Source: Nocardioidaceae bacterium
Lineage (GTDB): Bacteria > Actinomycetota > Actinomycetes > Propionibacteriales > Nocardioidaceae
Assembly (NCBI GenBank): GCA_030447585.1
Contig: JAUJOO010000003.1
Span: forward strand, 36,587 to 76,198
DNA length: 39,612 bases
Reading direction: 5' to 3'
In this document: one piece after another, positions 27,959 to 38,792 of the stretch
How the letters are laid out: each line of letters begins with the position of its first letter
Position numbering within the stretch: position 1 is the first letter of the stretch
Notes under the pieces: model-generated
The model's database searches: none
What the model was told of the DNA's origin: nothing
The model's input: the letters and a program-made list of their open reading frames with translations, nothing else
Made by a program: the position numbers and the translations under genes

Positions 27959-28859
27959 CCGGCAGGGGGTCAGTGCGCACGTCGTATCGCCGGCTACGGT
28001 TGCCAACGTCGGCCCCGGCTTCGACAGCTTCGGGCTCTGCCTCCGGATGCATGACAGCGTCACCGCCAAGGTCACCGACCACGGCATACGGGTAGACATC
28101 GTCGGCGAAGCGGCCGAGGACCTTCCTCGGGGCGAGTCGCACCTGGTGGTGAGGTCCATCCGGGCGGCCCTCGCCGAGCTCGGGGTCGCGCAACCCGGCC
28201 TGACGCTCCGCTGCCAGAACCGGATTCCTCACAGCCGTGGGCTCGGCTCGTCTGCCGCAGCGATCGTCTCGGGCATCAGGCTGGCAGAGCGACTCGCCGG
28301 TCGGGACCTGGCGCAGGCTCAGGTGCTCGAGCTGGCCACCCGGCTCGAGGGCCACTCGGACAATGTCGCCGCCTGCCTGCTTGGCGGGTTCACGATCGCC
28401 TGGAGCGAAGCCGGCCGAGTTTGCGCCCTGCGGCTCGACGTCCATGACCAGATCCGTGCGGTCGTGTTCGTACCTGGGCAGACACTATCGACCACTACTG
28501 CCAGACAGCTCCTGCCCACCGCGGTCAAGCACGCACATGCCAGTGACAACTCGGCGCGGACCGGCTTGTTGGTGGCGGCGTTGACGCAACGACCCGAGTA
28601 CCTCCATCCAGCGACCCAAGACCGTCTTCACCAAGACCAACGGCGCACTGCGCTACCAGACAGCCTCGCACTGCTCGAAGCGATGCGTGCTGAAGGTTTG
28701 GCAGCGGTGCTGTCCGGGGCAGGGCCAAGCGTTCTCGTTCTCGGTACGGCGTCCGAGCCGATCGACACCGAGCGGTGGACGTGGCCCGGCTGGCGCAGCG
28801 TGGTGGTGTCGATCGATACCCGTGGCGCACGAGCTACCGCGGAGGTTGCTCAAGGCTGA
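27951..28859 (+). CDS. thrB: homoserine kinase
   Basis: GHMP kinase of 302 residues that phosphorylates homoserine for ThrC. Motif 1, [20 protein letters not shown]; motif 2 (ATP loop), [15 protein letters not shown]; motif 3, [19 protein letters not shown] at 27951 (LDRQGV) overlaps thrC by eight bases. The frame is open further upstream inside thrC without similarity. It is the last gene of the hom-thrC-thrB operon. Confidence 0.96.
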   Translation: MLDRQGVSAHVVSPATVANVGPGFDSFGLCLRMHDSVTAKVTDHGIRVDIVGEAAEDLPRGESHLVVRSIRAALAELGVAQPGLTLRCQNRIPHSRGLGSSAAAIVSGIRLAERLAGRDLAQAQVLELATRLEGHSDNVAACLLGGFTIAWSEAGRVCALRLDVHDQIRAVVFVPGQTLSTTTARQLLPTAVKHAHASDNSARTGLLVAALTQRPEYLHPATQDRLHQDQRRTALPDSLALLEAMRAEGLAAVLSGAGPSVLVLGTASEPIDTERWTWPGWRSVVVSIDTRGARATAEVAQG

Positions 28860-29171
28860 TCTTCAACGCCCGGAGCGCTGACGACGTCGGCGTGCAGGTG
28901 GTCGGGAATGCGACCCGCCGAGAGGCTGTTGCAGGGGGTGCAGGGACAGACAGCAGACACTAGTGCTACTGTCTGAGGCGCACCGGCTCCCACGAGCGGT
29001 GTTTCCCTAGCGAGGCGCGACCGTCGTTCAGCGCATCCTCTCGGATCATGACCCGCGTTTTCCGAACGTGGTGCTCTCGAGCCGAACGCGCCCCCTCCGC
29101 TCCTCGCAGGACAGTCATCTCGATCACTGGCGCATATCTGAAATGCGCACCAGACGTGGGAAGGACCTCAC
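28860..29171. other. thrB-rho intergenic leader region with a small hairpin
   Basis: A 312-base gap. CAGACA/TGTCTG at 28954-28975 forms a 6-bp stem around a short centre and could help end the threonine operon. The rest is likely the rho promoter and 5' leader; no confident -35/-10 pair was found by eye. No coding sequence is supported on either strand. Confidence 0.4.
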
Positions 29172-31096
29172 GTGACGCAGACCTCCGAAGCCACCCAGGT
29201 AGTCGAGGCACCAGCTGCTTCAACACCCAACAAGAAGTCAGGTGGCCTCAACTCGATGCTGCTGCCAGAGCTGAAGCAGCTCGCCGGCAGTCTTGGCATC
29301 AAAGGCACGACGGGCATGCGCAAGAGTGCCCTCGTCGAGGCGATATCTGCTGCGCAGTCCGGCGGGGGTACCCCCCGCAACGGCAGCAGCTCGCCGGGCG
29401 GTGAGAACACCGGTCCGGCGGCGGTCGACACCGCCCCGCAGGCACCGGGCGGCCACGACACGGGTCGCCACAACCCAAGCCGCGACAACCAGCAGCCGAG
29501 CCGGAGCCGCGACCGCGGTGAGCAGCGCGGTAACCGCGATGCAGGCGACGGTCAGAATCAGGGCCGCGACGGCCAGCAGAAGTCCCAGGGCAACAACCAG
29601 CAGAGGTCCCAGGGCAACAGCCAGCAGAGGTCCCAGGACAGCAACCAGCAGAAGTCCCAGGACAGCAACCAGCAGAAGTCCCAGGACAACAGCCAGCAGA
29701 AGTCCCAGGGCAACAACCAGCAGAAGTCCCAGGACAGCAACCAGCAGAGGTCCCAGGACAACAGCCAAAGCGGCCGTGACCGCGAGCAGGGGGGCAAGAC
29801 AGCTACCGCGACGACGATGGCAGGGGTGGCCGCAACAGCCGCCGGCGTAGCCGCAGCCGGAGCAGCAGCTACCGGGACCGGGACCGCGACCGCGGCCGCC
29901 GAGACCCCAACGAGCCCGACACCCAGGTGAACGAGGACGACGTCCTGCTCCCTGTCGCCGGGATCCTCGACCTGCTCGACAACTACGCGTTCGTCCGTAC
30001 CAGCGGCTACCTTCCAGGGCCCAACGACGTCTACGTCTCGTTGTCGATGGTCCGCAAGTACGGGCTTCGCAAGGGTGACGCCATGACGGGCGCGGTGCGT
30101 CAGCTCCGCGAGGGGGAGCGCCGGGAGAAGTTCAACCCGATGGTTCGCCTCGACACCGTCAACGGCGCCGAGCCGGAAGCGGCGAGGCACCGTCTCGACT
30201 TCTCCAAGCTGGTTCCGTTGTATGCCGCCGAGCGACTGCGCCTCGAGACCGAGCCAGGACTGCTGACGACGCGGCTGATCGACATCGTCGCTCCCATCGG
30301 CAAGGGCCAGCGCGGCCTCATCGTGTCGCCCTCCAAGGCAGGCAAGACGCTGGTCATGCAGGCGATCGCCAACGCGATCACGACCAACAACCCAGAGTGT
30401 CACCTGATGGTGGTGCTGGTCGACGAACGCCCGGAAGAGGTCACGGAGATGCAGCGGGCCGTGAAGGGCGAGGTCGTCGCCTCGACGTTCGACCGTCCGG
30501 CCGAGGACCACACAACGGTCGCGGAGCTGGCCATCGAGCGAGCCAAGCGTCTCGTCGAGCTCGGGCATGACGTCGTGGTGCTCCTCGACTCGATCACCCG
30601 CCTCGGCCGGGCCTACAACCTGGCGGCTCCGGCCAGTGGGCGCATCCTGTCCGGTGGTGTGGACTCGTCAGCCCTCTACCCGCCGAAGCGCTTCTTCGGT
30701 GCCGCCCGCAACATCGAGGACGGCGGGTCGCTCACCATCCTCGCCACGGCGCTGATCGAGACGGGCTCCAAGATGGACGAGGTCATCTTCGAGGAGTTCA
30801 AGGGCACCGGCAACATGGAGCTGCGGCTGCGGCGCGAGTTCGCTGACAAGCGGATCTTCCCGGCGATCGACGTCGACGCCTCCGGCACCCGCCGTGAAGA
30901 GCTCTTGATGAGCAAGGACGAGCTGCAGATCACCTGGCAGCTACGTCGGGTGCTGTCCGCGCTCGACGGGCAACAGGCGCTCGAGCTGCTGCTCAACAAG
31001 CTCAAGTCGACGAAGAGCAACATCGAGTTCCTGATGCAGGTCAACCAGTCGACACCGACGGCACAGGGCCTGCGCGAGCGCGACAGCGACGACTAG
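29172..31096 (+). CDS. rho: transcription termination factor Rho, single-base frameshift in this sequence
   Basis: RNA-dependent hexameric ATPase that ends transcription. Starts GTG at 29172 after GGAAGGACC. Rho_N domain ([18 protein letters not shown]), then a long Q/N-rich repeat insert, then an Arg-rich stretch, RNA-binding domain ([20 protein letters not shown]) and ATPase with P-loop [20 protein letters not shown] and Walker [16 protein letters not shown]. The frame breaks at the six-G run 29789-29794. The frame in use before it runs on to a stop at 29930 through an unlikely Ala/Thr-rich text. The other frame gives [20 protein letters not shown], then SRSS and YRDRDRDR, and joins smoothly to the RNA-binding domain. 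The 1925 bases plus one would encode 641 residues. A missing G is the simplest explanation. Confidence 0.95.
29574..29765 (+). repeat. eight 24-base tandem repeats encoding Q/N-rich octapeptides in rho
   Basis: Eight in-frame units of 24 bases, each reading cagcagARgtcccaggR then two variable codons. They encode QQ(K/R)SQ(G/D) followed by NN, NS or SN. Units differ by a few bases, so the array has drifted but is intact. It lies in the N-terminal insert of Rho, between Rho_N and the Arg-rich region. Confidence 0.97.
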
Positions 31097-31233
31097 AGCG
31101 CGTCTGCGGCCCTACGCGACCGGAATAGCGGACACCGCAGTTCGCGTTGAGACCGGAGTCGATGGCACACTTGTGCGCTGGTTTCCGGTTCACGTCCGCC
31201 TGGACGACCCGGCGACCGTCAAGAGAGGACATC

Positions 31234-31449
31234 ATGAAGAAGGACATCCACCCCGCGTACGTCGAGACCCAGGTCCGCTGTACTTGTGGCAACACCTTCA
31301 CGACGCGGAGCACGTCCGAGAGCGGCAGCCTGCGAGCTGACGTCTGCTCGAACTGCCACCCGTTCTACACCGGGAAGCAGAAGATCCTCGACACGGGAGG
31401 CCGGGTGGCCCGTTTCGAGGCCCGGTACGCCAAGAAGGCCGCCAAGTAG
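31234..31449 (+). CDS. rpmE: 50S ribosomal protein L31, zinc-binding type
   Basis: A 71-residue ribosomal protein at the subunit interface. [20 protein letters not shown] and [17 protein letters not shown] show the four zinc-ribbon cysteines (16, 18, 38 and 41), marking the zinc-containing (C+) form. The ATG at 31234 has AGAGAGGAC upstream; the open frame before it has no family similarity. It lies between rho and prfA, its usual place. Confidence 0.97.
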   Translation: MKKDIHPAYVETQVRCTCGNTFTTRSTSESGSLRADVCSNCHPFYTGKQKILDTGGRVARFEARYAKKAAK

Positions 31450-31456
31450 CTTCCGT

Positions 31457-31494
31457 CGACGCCGACTGCTCGCTTTCGCGGGTGGTCGGCGTCG
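31457..31494 (+). terminator. hairpin after rpmE
   Basis: CGACGCCGAC and GTCGGCGTCG form a perfect 10-bp stem, extended by a T-A pair, around an 18-base loop. It begins eight bases after the rpmE stop. There is no U-tract, so it may be a terminator of the GC-rich actinobacterial type or a processing and stability hairpin; prfA starts 61 bases later. Confidence 0.55.
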
Positions 31495-31554
31495 ATGCAT
31501 GTCTGCCCGACACACGCCCGGCGGCATACCCACCGCCATCGAGGGGAGGAGTCC

Positions 31555-32649
31555 ATGTTCGAAGCCATTGAGGGACTCGTCGCCGAGCATGCCGAGATCG
31601 AGAAGCAGCTCAGCGAGCCGGATGTCTTCTCCGACCTCGACCGGTCACGTCGACTCAACCAGCGCTACGCCGCGCTGACCGCCGTTGTGCGCACCTACGC
31701 CGACTGGCGGGCGGCCTTGGGAGACCTCGGGGCGGCCCGCGAGCTCGCCACCGAGGACAGCACGTTCGAGGCGGAGGCCGAGCGCCTCGAGAGCCACCGC
31801 GCGCAGCTCGAGGAGCGGCTACGACGGCTGCTCGTGCCTCGAGACGAGACGGACGCCAAAGACGCGATCATCGAGGTGAAGGCCGGTGAGGGCGGCGATG
31901 AGTCAGCGCTGTTCGCCGCTGACCTGTTACGCATGTACTCACGCTTTGCCGAGCGTCGGGGCTGGCAGGTCGAGGTGCTCGACGAGACGACAAGCGAGCT
32001 CGGCGGTGTCAAGAGCGCGACTGTCGCGGTCAAGGCACGAGGCGTGCCGGAGCCCGGAGAGGCGCCTTTCGCCCAGCTCAAGTTCGAGGGAGGCGTTCAC
32101 CGGGTGCAACGGGTGCCGGTCACCGAGTCCCAGGGTCGTATCCACACCTCCGCCGCCGGCGTCCTCGTCATGCCAGAGGCAGAGCAGATCGATGTCACCA
32201 TCGACGACAGCGACCTGCGCGTCGACGTCTTCCGTTCGTCAGGCCCCGGGGGACAAAGTGTCAACACCACAGACTCGGCGGTACGGATCACCCACGTACC
32301 GACCGGGATCACGGTGTCGTGCCAGAACGAGAAGAGCCAGCTGCAAAACCGAGAGCAGGCGATGCGAGTGCTCCGCTCCCGTCTCTTGCAGCGGGCGCAG
32401 GAGGAGCGCGACGCCGAGAACTCTGACGCGCGTCGCTCGCAGATCCGCACGGTCGACCGTTCCGAACGCGTCCGTACCTACAACTTCGCCGAGAACCGCA
32501 TTACCGACCACCGCGTCGGCTTCAAGGCTCACAACCTGGACCAGGTCCTCGACGGCGAGCTCGGTGCCGTCATCGAGGCGTTGGTGGACGCGGACCTCGC
32601 CGGTCGGCTGGCCGCTGTGGAGTCGACGGGCTCGTCACCGCGCCCATGA
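31555..32649 (+). CDS. prfA: peptide chain release factor 1
   Basis: A 364-residue translation factor recognising UAA and UAG stop codons. The P-x-T anticodon-like motif is PVT in [19 protein letters not shown]. The peptide-release loop GGQ is in [20 protein letters not shown]; its glutamine is the target of the methyltransferase encoded next. The N-terminal helical domain is complete. ATG 31555 has GGGGAGGA upstream. It overlaps prmC by four bases. Confidence 0.97.
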   Translation: MFEAIEGLVAEHAEIEKQLSEPDVFSDLDRSRRLNQRYAALTAVVRTYADWRAALGDLGAARELATEDSTFEAEAERLESHRAQLEERLRRLLVPRDETDAKDAIIEVKAGEGGDESALFAADLLRMYSRFAERRGWQVEVLDETTSELGGVKSATVAVKARGVPEPGEAPFAQLKFEGGVHRVQRVPVTESQGRIHTSAAGVLVMPEAEQIDVTIDDSDLRVDVFRSSGPGGQSVNTTDSAVRITHVPTGITVSCQNEKSQLQNREQAMRVLRSRLLQRAQEERDAENSDARRSQIRTVDRSERVRTYNFAENRITDHRVGFKAHNLDQVLDGELGAVIEALVDADLAGRLAAVESTGSSPRP

Positions 32650-33560
32650 CCCCGGCCGTGACCGAGCCCGTCTGGGCGGTGCTTGCCGAGGCAACACGTC
32701 GACTCGAGGCGGCGGGAGTGCTGTCGGCGCGACACGACGCCGAGGTGCTGCTCGGCTTCGTCACGCACACCGATCGAAAGACGCTGGACCGGCAGCTGGG
32801 GCTGGCTGCTGGCGAGCTGGCTGCCTATCGGGAGCTCGTTTCGCGGCGGGAGCTCCGTGAACCGCTGCAGTACATCACCGGGCGGGCGGCGTTCCGCTAC
32901 CTCGAGCTCGACGTCGGTCCTGGCGTCTTCGTCCCCCGTCCGGAGACCGAGGTCATGGCGGGAGCCGCCGTGGATGAGCTGAAACGACTGCTCACCGAGG
33001 GCGTCCGCCATCCTGTTGCCGTCGACCTTTGCACCGGGTCCGCAGCCGTCGCGCTTGCGATGGCCAGTGAGGCCCCGGGCAGCCGAGTCACCGGCGTGGA
33101 GCTGTCCGCTGAGGCCGCCTCCTATGCGAGGCGGAACGCTGCCGACCTCGTCGAGATCCGGCAGGGTGACATCGCCGACGCCGTTGACGACCTGGCCGGG
33201 CAGGTGCACGTTGTCTCCGCCAACCCTCCCTACATCCCGTTCACGGCGTGGGAGACGGTCGCGCCTGAAGCGCGGGGGTACGACCCCGAGCTGGCCCTGT
33301 GGTCCGATGGCGACGGCCTGGATGCGATCCGGGTCGTGTCCGACGTCGCCGCCCGACTCCTCGTGGACGGGGGACTCGTCCTGTGCGAACACGCGGACGT
33401 CCAGGGCGAGTCGGCGCCGGGTGTGTTCGCTGCGGCCGGTGACTGGGCTACCGTGCGCGACAACCCGGACCTGGCTGGCAGACCCCGGTTCGTGACGGCG
33501 CGCCGTGCACCGCGCGAACTGTCGCACTCCTCAGGAACGGCTGGCACCATAGCCCCGTGA
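32646..33560 (+). CDS. prmC: release factor glutamine methyltransferase
   Basis: S-adenosylmethionine-dependent N5-glutamine methyltransferase, 304 residues, that methylates the GGQ glutamine of RF1 and RF2. N-terminal helical substrate domain, AdoMet motif near [16 protein letters not shown], and the signature NPPYIPF that holds the target glutamine. Start ATG overlaps the prfA stop (ATGA) and its end overlaps the next gene by four bases, matching a tightly coupled translation operon. Confidence 0.95.
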   Translation: MTPAVTEPVWAVLAEATRRLEAAGVLSARHDAEVLLGFVTHTDRKTLDRQLGLAAGELAAYRELVSRRELREPLQYITGRAAFRYLELDVGPGVFVPRPETEVMAGAAVDELKRLLTEGVRHPVAVDLCTGSAAVALAMASEAPGSRVTGVELSAEAASYARRNAADLVEIRQGDIADAVDDLAGQVHVVSANPPYIPFTAWETVAPEARGYDPELALWSDGDGLDAIRVVSDVAARLLVDGGLVLCEHADVQGESAPGVFAAAGDWATVRDNPDLAGRPRFVTARRAPRELSHSSGTAGTIAP

Positions 33561-34210
33561 CCGACGTCTACTCGTGCCTGGACCCGGCACAGCGATCGGA
33601 CGGCTTTGCTGAGGCGAAGCTGGCGCTGGCACGGAGCGGTCTCGTCGTCCTGCCCACCGATACCGTGTACGGGCTTGCTGCCGATGCCTTCGACCCGGCC
33701 GGCGTACGCCGCCTGCTCCGAGCCAAGGGGCGCGGCCGCTCCAAGCCGACGCCGGTGTTGATCGGCTCGGCCGACACCCTGCGCGCGCTCGCCACCAGCC
33801 TCAACGCCGAGGCGCGTGCCCTTTCAGACCGCTTCTGGCCAGGCGCGCTCACGTTGATCTGCCGGCAACAGCCGAGCCTTCGCTGGGATCTCGGTGACAG
33901 CAGGTCGACGGTGGCGATCCGGATGCCCGACCACGCCGACGCGCTTGCTCTGCTCGGCGACAACGGTCCACTGGCGGTCAGCAGTGCCAACCTGACCGGC
34001 CAGCCACCAGCCACCACCGTCGAGGAGGCCAAAGAGCAGCTCGCAGATGCAGTCGACGTCTATCTCGACGCCGGGCCGACACCGGGACCGCTGCCCTCCA
34101 CGATCGTTGACGCCACCGGAGACGTGCTCAGGCTGGTACGGGAGGGTGCCGTGCCGCTCGACGAGCTGCTCGAGGTGGCGCCGAACATCCAGACATCCGA
34201 GCCCGGCTGA
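33557..34210 (+). CDS. L-threonylcarbamoyladenylate synthase (Sua5/YciO/YrdC family)
   Basis: A 217-residue enzyme making threonylcarbamoyl-AMP for the t6A37 modification of ANN-decoding tRNAs. VVLPTDTVYGLAADAF, RAKGRGRSKPTPVLIGS, RFWPGALTLICR and VAIRMPDH are the YrdC-fold substrate loops, followed by AVSSANLTGQPPA. The C-terminal extra Sua5 domain is absent, so it is the short TsaC-like form. GTG start overlaps prmC; the final base is shared with the next ATG. Confidence 0.94.
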   Translation: MTDVYSCLDPAQRSDGFAEAKLALARSGLVVLPTDTVYGLAADAFDPAGVRRLLRAKGRGRSKPTPVLIGSADTLRALATSLNAEARALSDRFWPGALTLICRQQPSLRWDLGDSRSTVAIRMPDHADALALLGDNGPLAVSSANLTGQPPATTVEEAKEQLADAVDVYLDAGPTPGPLPSTIVDATGDVLRLVREGAVPLDELLEVAPNIQTSEPG

Positions 34211-35352
34211 TGCGGCAGTACCTGCTCATCGCCTTGGTCGCCCTGTCCGTCACGTATGTCTTGGCGGTGATCGCACGAGAGCTGGCGATGCGACTGGGCG
34301 CCTACGCCCAGGTCCGAGACAGAGATGTCCACGAGGTACCGATCCCGTACTTCGGCGGGGTGGCGATGATGGGCGGCCTGGTCGCGGCGTACGTCGTCGC
34401 GAGCGAGGTCCCGTTCGCGGTCGAGTCAGCCACTCGTGAGCTCATCCTTCATGACGCGCGCGCCATCTTGATCGGCGGCGCCGTCATCTGCCTCGTCGGT
34501 GTCATCGACGACATCTTCGAGCTCGATGCTGCCGCGAAGTTCGCCGGAGAGGCGTTGGCAGCGGGAGTGGTCGTGATCCAAGGGGTCCAGATCCTCTGGC
34601 TGCCCGTTCCCGGCAACGGGTCCGCCTGGCCCTTCGCGCTTGGAGGCTCGCAGGCCGACCTGCTCACGGTGCTGCTCATCGTCGCGACGGTGAACGCGGT
34701 GAACTTCGTCGACGGGCTCGACGGACTCGCGGCGGGGGTCGTCGGCATCGGCGCGATCGCCTTCTTCACCTACTCGGTGCTGCTCGTCTTCGTCAACGAC
34801 CAGGAGACAGCCACCACCGCGGCGATCCTCAGCGCCGCGCTCGCAGGCTGCTGCATCGGCTTCCTGCCGCACAACTTCTTCCCCGCGCGCATGTTCATGG
34901 GAGACTCCGGCGCACTCCTCATCGGCTTCATGCTGGCCTGCTCGGCGATCAGCCTGACCGGCCAGTTCCCGACATCGCGAGTTCCGCAGGGAGTCTTCGG
35001 CGCAACGGCCAGCTCGTTGCCGGCGATGCTTCCCCTGATCCTGCCCTTCGCGGTTCTCATGGTCCCGTTCGTCGACATGCTCGTTGCCATCGTGCGGCGG
35101 ACGCGCGCCGGGCGGTCACTCTTCTCGCCCGACAAGCAGCACCTACACCATCGTCTCCTGGAGATCGGTCACTCCCACCGGCGGGCGGTGATCGTCATGT
35201 ACATCTGGGCCGGACTGGTCGCCTGCGGGGTCGTCTTGATCAGCCTATTCTCTGGACTGTGGTCGGTGATCGGTATGTCGGTCATGACGGCGACGGCGAT
35301 GCTGTTGACGTTCGGGCTCCCCGGCCGACGGGGTCTCGTCAACCCGGAGTGA
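34210..35352 (+). CDS. wecA: WecA/MraY-type polyprenyl-phosphate N-acetylhexosamine-1-phosphate transferase
   Basis: Polytopic membrane enzyme of 380 residues with about 11 spans, which loads a sugar-1-phosphate onto the lipid carrier for cell-wall or teichoic-type polymer synthesis. The family motifs are VIDDIFELDAAAKFAGE (Asp pair), NAVNFVDGLDGLAAG (Asn and Asp), MFMGDSGALLIGF and the cytoplasmic DKQHLHHRLLEIGHSHRRAV. The last two place it with WecA rather than MraY. The donor is probably UDP-GlcNAc; this is inferred from the family. It is coupled to the upstream gene by TGATG. Confidence 0.93.
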   Translation: MRQYLLIALVALSVTYVLAVIARELAMRLGAYAQVRDRDVHEVPIPYFGGVAMMGGLVAAYVVASEVPFAVESATRELILHDARAILIGGAVICLVGVIDDIFELDAAAKFAGEALAAGVVVIQGVQILWLPVPGNGSAWPFALGGSQADLLTVLLIVATVNAVNFVDGLDGLAAGVVGIGAIAFFTYSVLLVFVNDQETATTAAILSAALAGCCIGFLPHNFFPARMFMGDSGALLIGFMLACSAISLTGQFPTSRVPQGVFGATASSLPAMLPLILPFAVLMVPFVDMLVAIVRRTRAGRSLFSPDKQHLHHRLLEIGHSHRRAVIVMYIWAGLVACGVVLISLFSGLWSVIGMSVMTATAMLLTFGLPGRRGLVNPE

Positions 35353-35382
35353 CCGGGTGGGTGAGAGCGTCGTCACAGACTT

Positions 35383-35398
35383 TGTGCTATATTTCACA
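35383..35398. promoter_or_regulatory. CRP/GlxR-like site upstream of the atp operon
   Basis: TGTGCTATATTTCACA fits TGTG-N8-CACA, close to the CRP/GlxR consensus TGTGA-N6-TCACA with one mismatch. It is the most AT-rich spot in the intergenic region and overlaps TATATT, a possible -10 (35388-35393). It lies 149 bases upstream of the likely atpZ start. In Corynebacterium the atp operon is under GlxR control, which supports the reading. Confidence 0.5.
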
Positions 35399-35546
35399 AG
35401 CACGTCAGCCACGCGATTTCTGCAACCTGACCGAGGGACGGCCGCCATCATGACGACCGCTGATATGTACCGGCACTCGCTCGGGCGGCGCTGTGATAGC
35501 GTCTCGGTCTTACCTGCCGCCGAGTCGACAGACACAGGTTGTTTCT

Positions 35547-35786
35547 GTGACGGGAGCCGTCCGGGTGCGGAGCGATGAAGATGCCTCCTCAGAGCTTGGC
35601 GTCTGGGACCTCGTCGGGCTCGGCGGGATCACCCTCGGATGTGTGGTCTTGGGGCTCGCGGCTGGGTGGCTCGTCGACGAATGGCTCGACACCGCGCCGA
35701 TCTTCATCCTCATCGGCCTTGCCGGCGGCGTGGCGGCCGGTGTTGCCGGCTCGTGGCTACGCGTCCGGCAGTTTCTTCGTAGTTGA
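35547..35786 (+). CDS. atpZ: AtpZ-like small membrane protein of the ATP synthase operon
   Basis: About 80 residues with two membrane spans (LVGLGGITLGCVVLGLAAGW and PIFILIGLAGGVAAGVAGSW) and a charged N-terminus, the AtpZ/AtpI layout. Members have been linked to Mg2+ or Ca2+ supply to the complex in Bacillus and to assembly of the c-ring. Start is GTG 35547 or GTG 35565, the latter with GGGAG eight bases upstream. It opens the atp gene cluster. Confidence 0.82.
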   Translation: MTGAVRVRSDEDASSELGVWDLVGLGGITLGCVVLGLAAGWLVDEWLDTAPIFILIGLAGGVAAGVAGSWLRVRQFLRS

Positions 35787-35818
35787 GTGTCCGCTGTTGA
35801 CGGAAAGTAGGGCAACCG

Positions 35819-36211
35819 GTGAGTGACCAGGCGGGGGCCACGGTGCTCCGTAACCAGAAGCGCGCCGCCCTGCTGGCCTGCGCACTGGTGGCGGCCGCGC
35901 TGTGGATGTCGATTCCCCTGGGCGAATGGAGAATCGGCGTCTTCGTCGCAATCGGAGTCGTCCTTGGGTTGGCCAACCACCTGCTCACCGAGCTCACCTT
36001 GATTCGGTCGCTGCGCGGTGACGAGCCGACGCGAAAGCAGTTCGCGAGGTCATCGCTGGTTCGGCTGATGGGAATCTCTTTGGTCGCGGTGTCGGTGGCG
36101 GCGTTCTTCTGGCCGGATGGAGCGACGCTCCTCTTCGGCCTCGCCCTGTTCCACGTCATAGCACTGGTCTTCACCGGAATCCCGCTGCTGAAGGAGATCA
36201 AGAAGGCATGA
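35819..36211 (+). CDS. atpI: ATP synthase protein I (AtpI-like)
   Basis: A 130-residue membrane protein with about four spans (RAALLACALVAAALWMSIPL, IGVFVAIGVVLGLANHLL, LMGISLVAVSVAAFFW, LLFGLALFHVIALVFTG). It is an accessory of F0 rather than a subunit of the final enzyme; a chaperone role in c-ring assembly is known for relatives. GTG start at 35819 follows CAACCG, with no strong ribosome site. Ends with an ATGA overlap into atpB. Confidence 0.83.
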   Translation: MSDQAGATVLRNQKRAALLACALVAAALWMSIPLGEWRIGVFVAIGVVLGLANHLLTELTLIRSLRGDEPTRKQFARSSLVRLMGISLVAVSVAAFFWPDGATLLFGLALFHVIALVFTGIPLLKEIKKA

Positions 36212-37014
36212 GCGACACCATCTTCGTGGCCGCCGAGGGCGGGAGCGAGATCGAGATCGGCCACCACAGGACCGTCGAGTTCCTCGGTATGACTTGGAAC
36301 GCCGACACCATCTGGACGACCGCGATCGCCGGCATCATCGTGCTCGCGCTCGGTTTCTCGGTGGCGAGGAACGCGAGCGCGACCAACCCCGGCAAGCTGC
36401 AGCTGGCATGGGAGGCGCTGGTCAGCTGGGTGACCGTGCAGGTCGAGTCCAACCTCGGCAAGGTGAACCCCTTCGTCATACCCCTGGCCATCGCCTTGTT
36501 CGCGTTCATCCTGATTGCGAACTGGCTCGAGGTGATCCCGTCGAAGGAGTACCTCAAGCCGCCCACCGCGGACGTCAACCTCACCTACGCGCTGGCGTTC
36601 CTCGTGATCGTCGGCGTGCATGTCTACAGCGTGCGCGAGCGTGGCGTGAGGGGCTACGTGCACCACTACTTCGAGCCATACCCGGCGCTGTTCCCCATCA
36701 TCTTGATCGAGGAGATCGTCAAGCCGTTCACGCTTGCTCTCCGGTTGTTCGGCAACATCTTCTCCGGCGCGATCATGCTGGCGATCATCGGACTGCTTCC
36801 CGCGTTGGTGCTGTGGCTACCCAATGTCATTTGGAAGCTCTTCGCCATGTTCATCGCGGTGATCCAGGCCTTTATCTTCGCGCTGCTGACCATCTTGTAC
36901 TTCGGTATGGCCGGAGACACTCACGGCGAAGGCGACCATGAAGACCGTTCGCAGTCGGACCCGGCTGACGAGCCGAAAACCACGAACCAGCCCCAGCTCG
37001 CAGAGGCACACTGA
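36208..37014 (+). CDS. atpB: F0F1 ATP synthase subunit a
   Basis: Proton-channel stator subunit, 268 residues, with six or so spans. The essential arginine is in TLALRLFGNIFSGAIML. VIQAFIFALLTILYFGMAGD is the last helix, followed by an unusually long hydrophilic tail rich in Asp, Glu and Gln (about 30 residues). ATG 36208 overlaps atpI. It is followed by an 83-base gap and atpE. Confidence 0.96.
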   Translation: MSDTIFVAAEGGSEIEIGHHRTVEFLGMTWNADTIWTTAIAGIIVLALGFSVARNASATNPGKLQLAWEALVSWVTVQVESNLGKVNPFVIPLAIALFAFILIANWLEVIPSKEYLKPPTADVNLTYALAFLVIVGVHVYSVRERGVRGYVHHYFEPYPALFPIILIEEIVKPFTLALRLFGNIFSGAIMLAIIGLLPALVLWLPNVIWKLFAMFIAVIQAFIFALLTILYFGMAGDTHGEGDHEDRSQSDPADEPKTTNQPQLAEAH

Positions 37015-37097
37015 CCGCCCGGCGGTTGGAGCACAACCGAAGTAACCGTCCACGAGAAGCACCGGCGCAACGCCGGGGCCAGGAGCCAAGGAGAGAC

Positions 37098-38728
<1,631 letters not shown>

Positions 38729-38792
38729 CACCCAGAACCCCCCGACGACGCCACAGAACGCGACACAGCCCAGGAGAGCAGAGGCAAAGGAC

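Noticed and set aside
29574-29765. Tandem 24-base units as a CRISPR array
   Set aside because: There are no spacers; the units are contiguous, in frame and encode a peptide repeat.
29558-30568. Reverse-strand open frame of 336 codons opposite rho, with Leu/Trp repeats
   Set aside because: It is the mirror of the rho repeats and coding sequence, without a start site or family similarity.
35450-35578. Short open frame MTTADMYRHSLGRRC in the atp leader as a possible upstream peptide
   Set aside because: It has no ribosome site and ends in text that overlaps the atpZ start; nothing beyond chance supports it.
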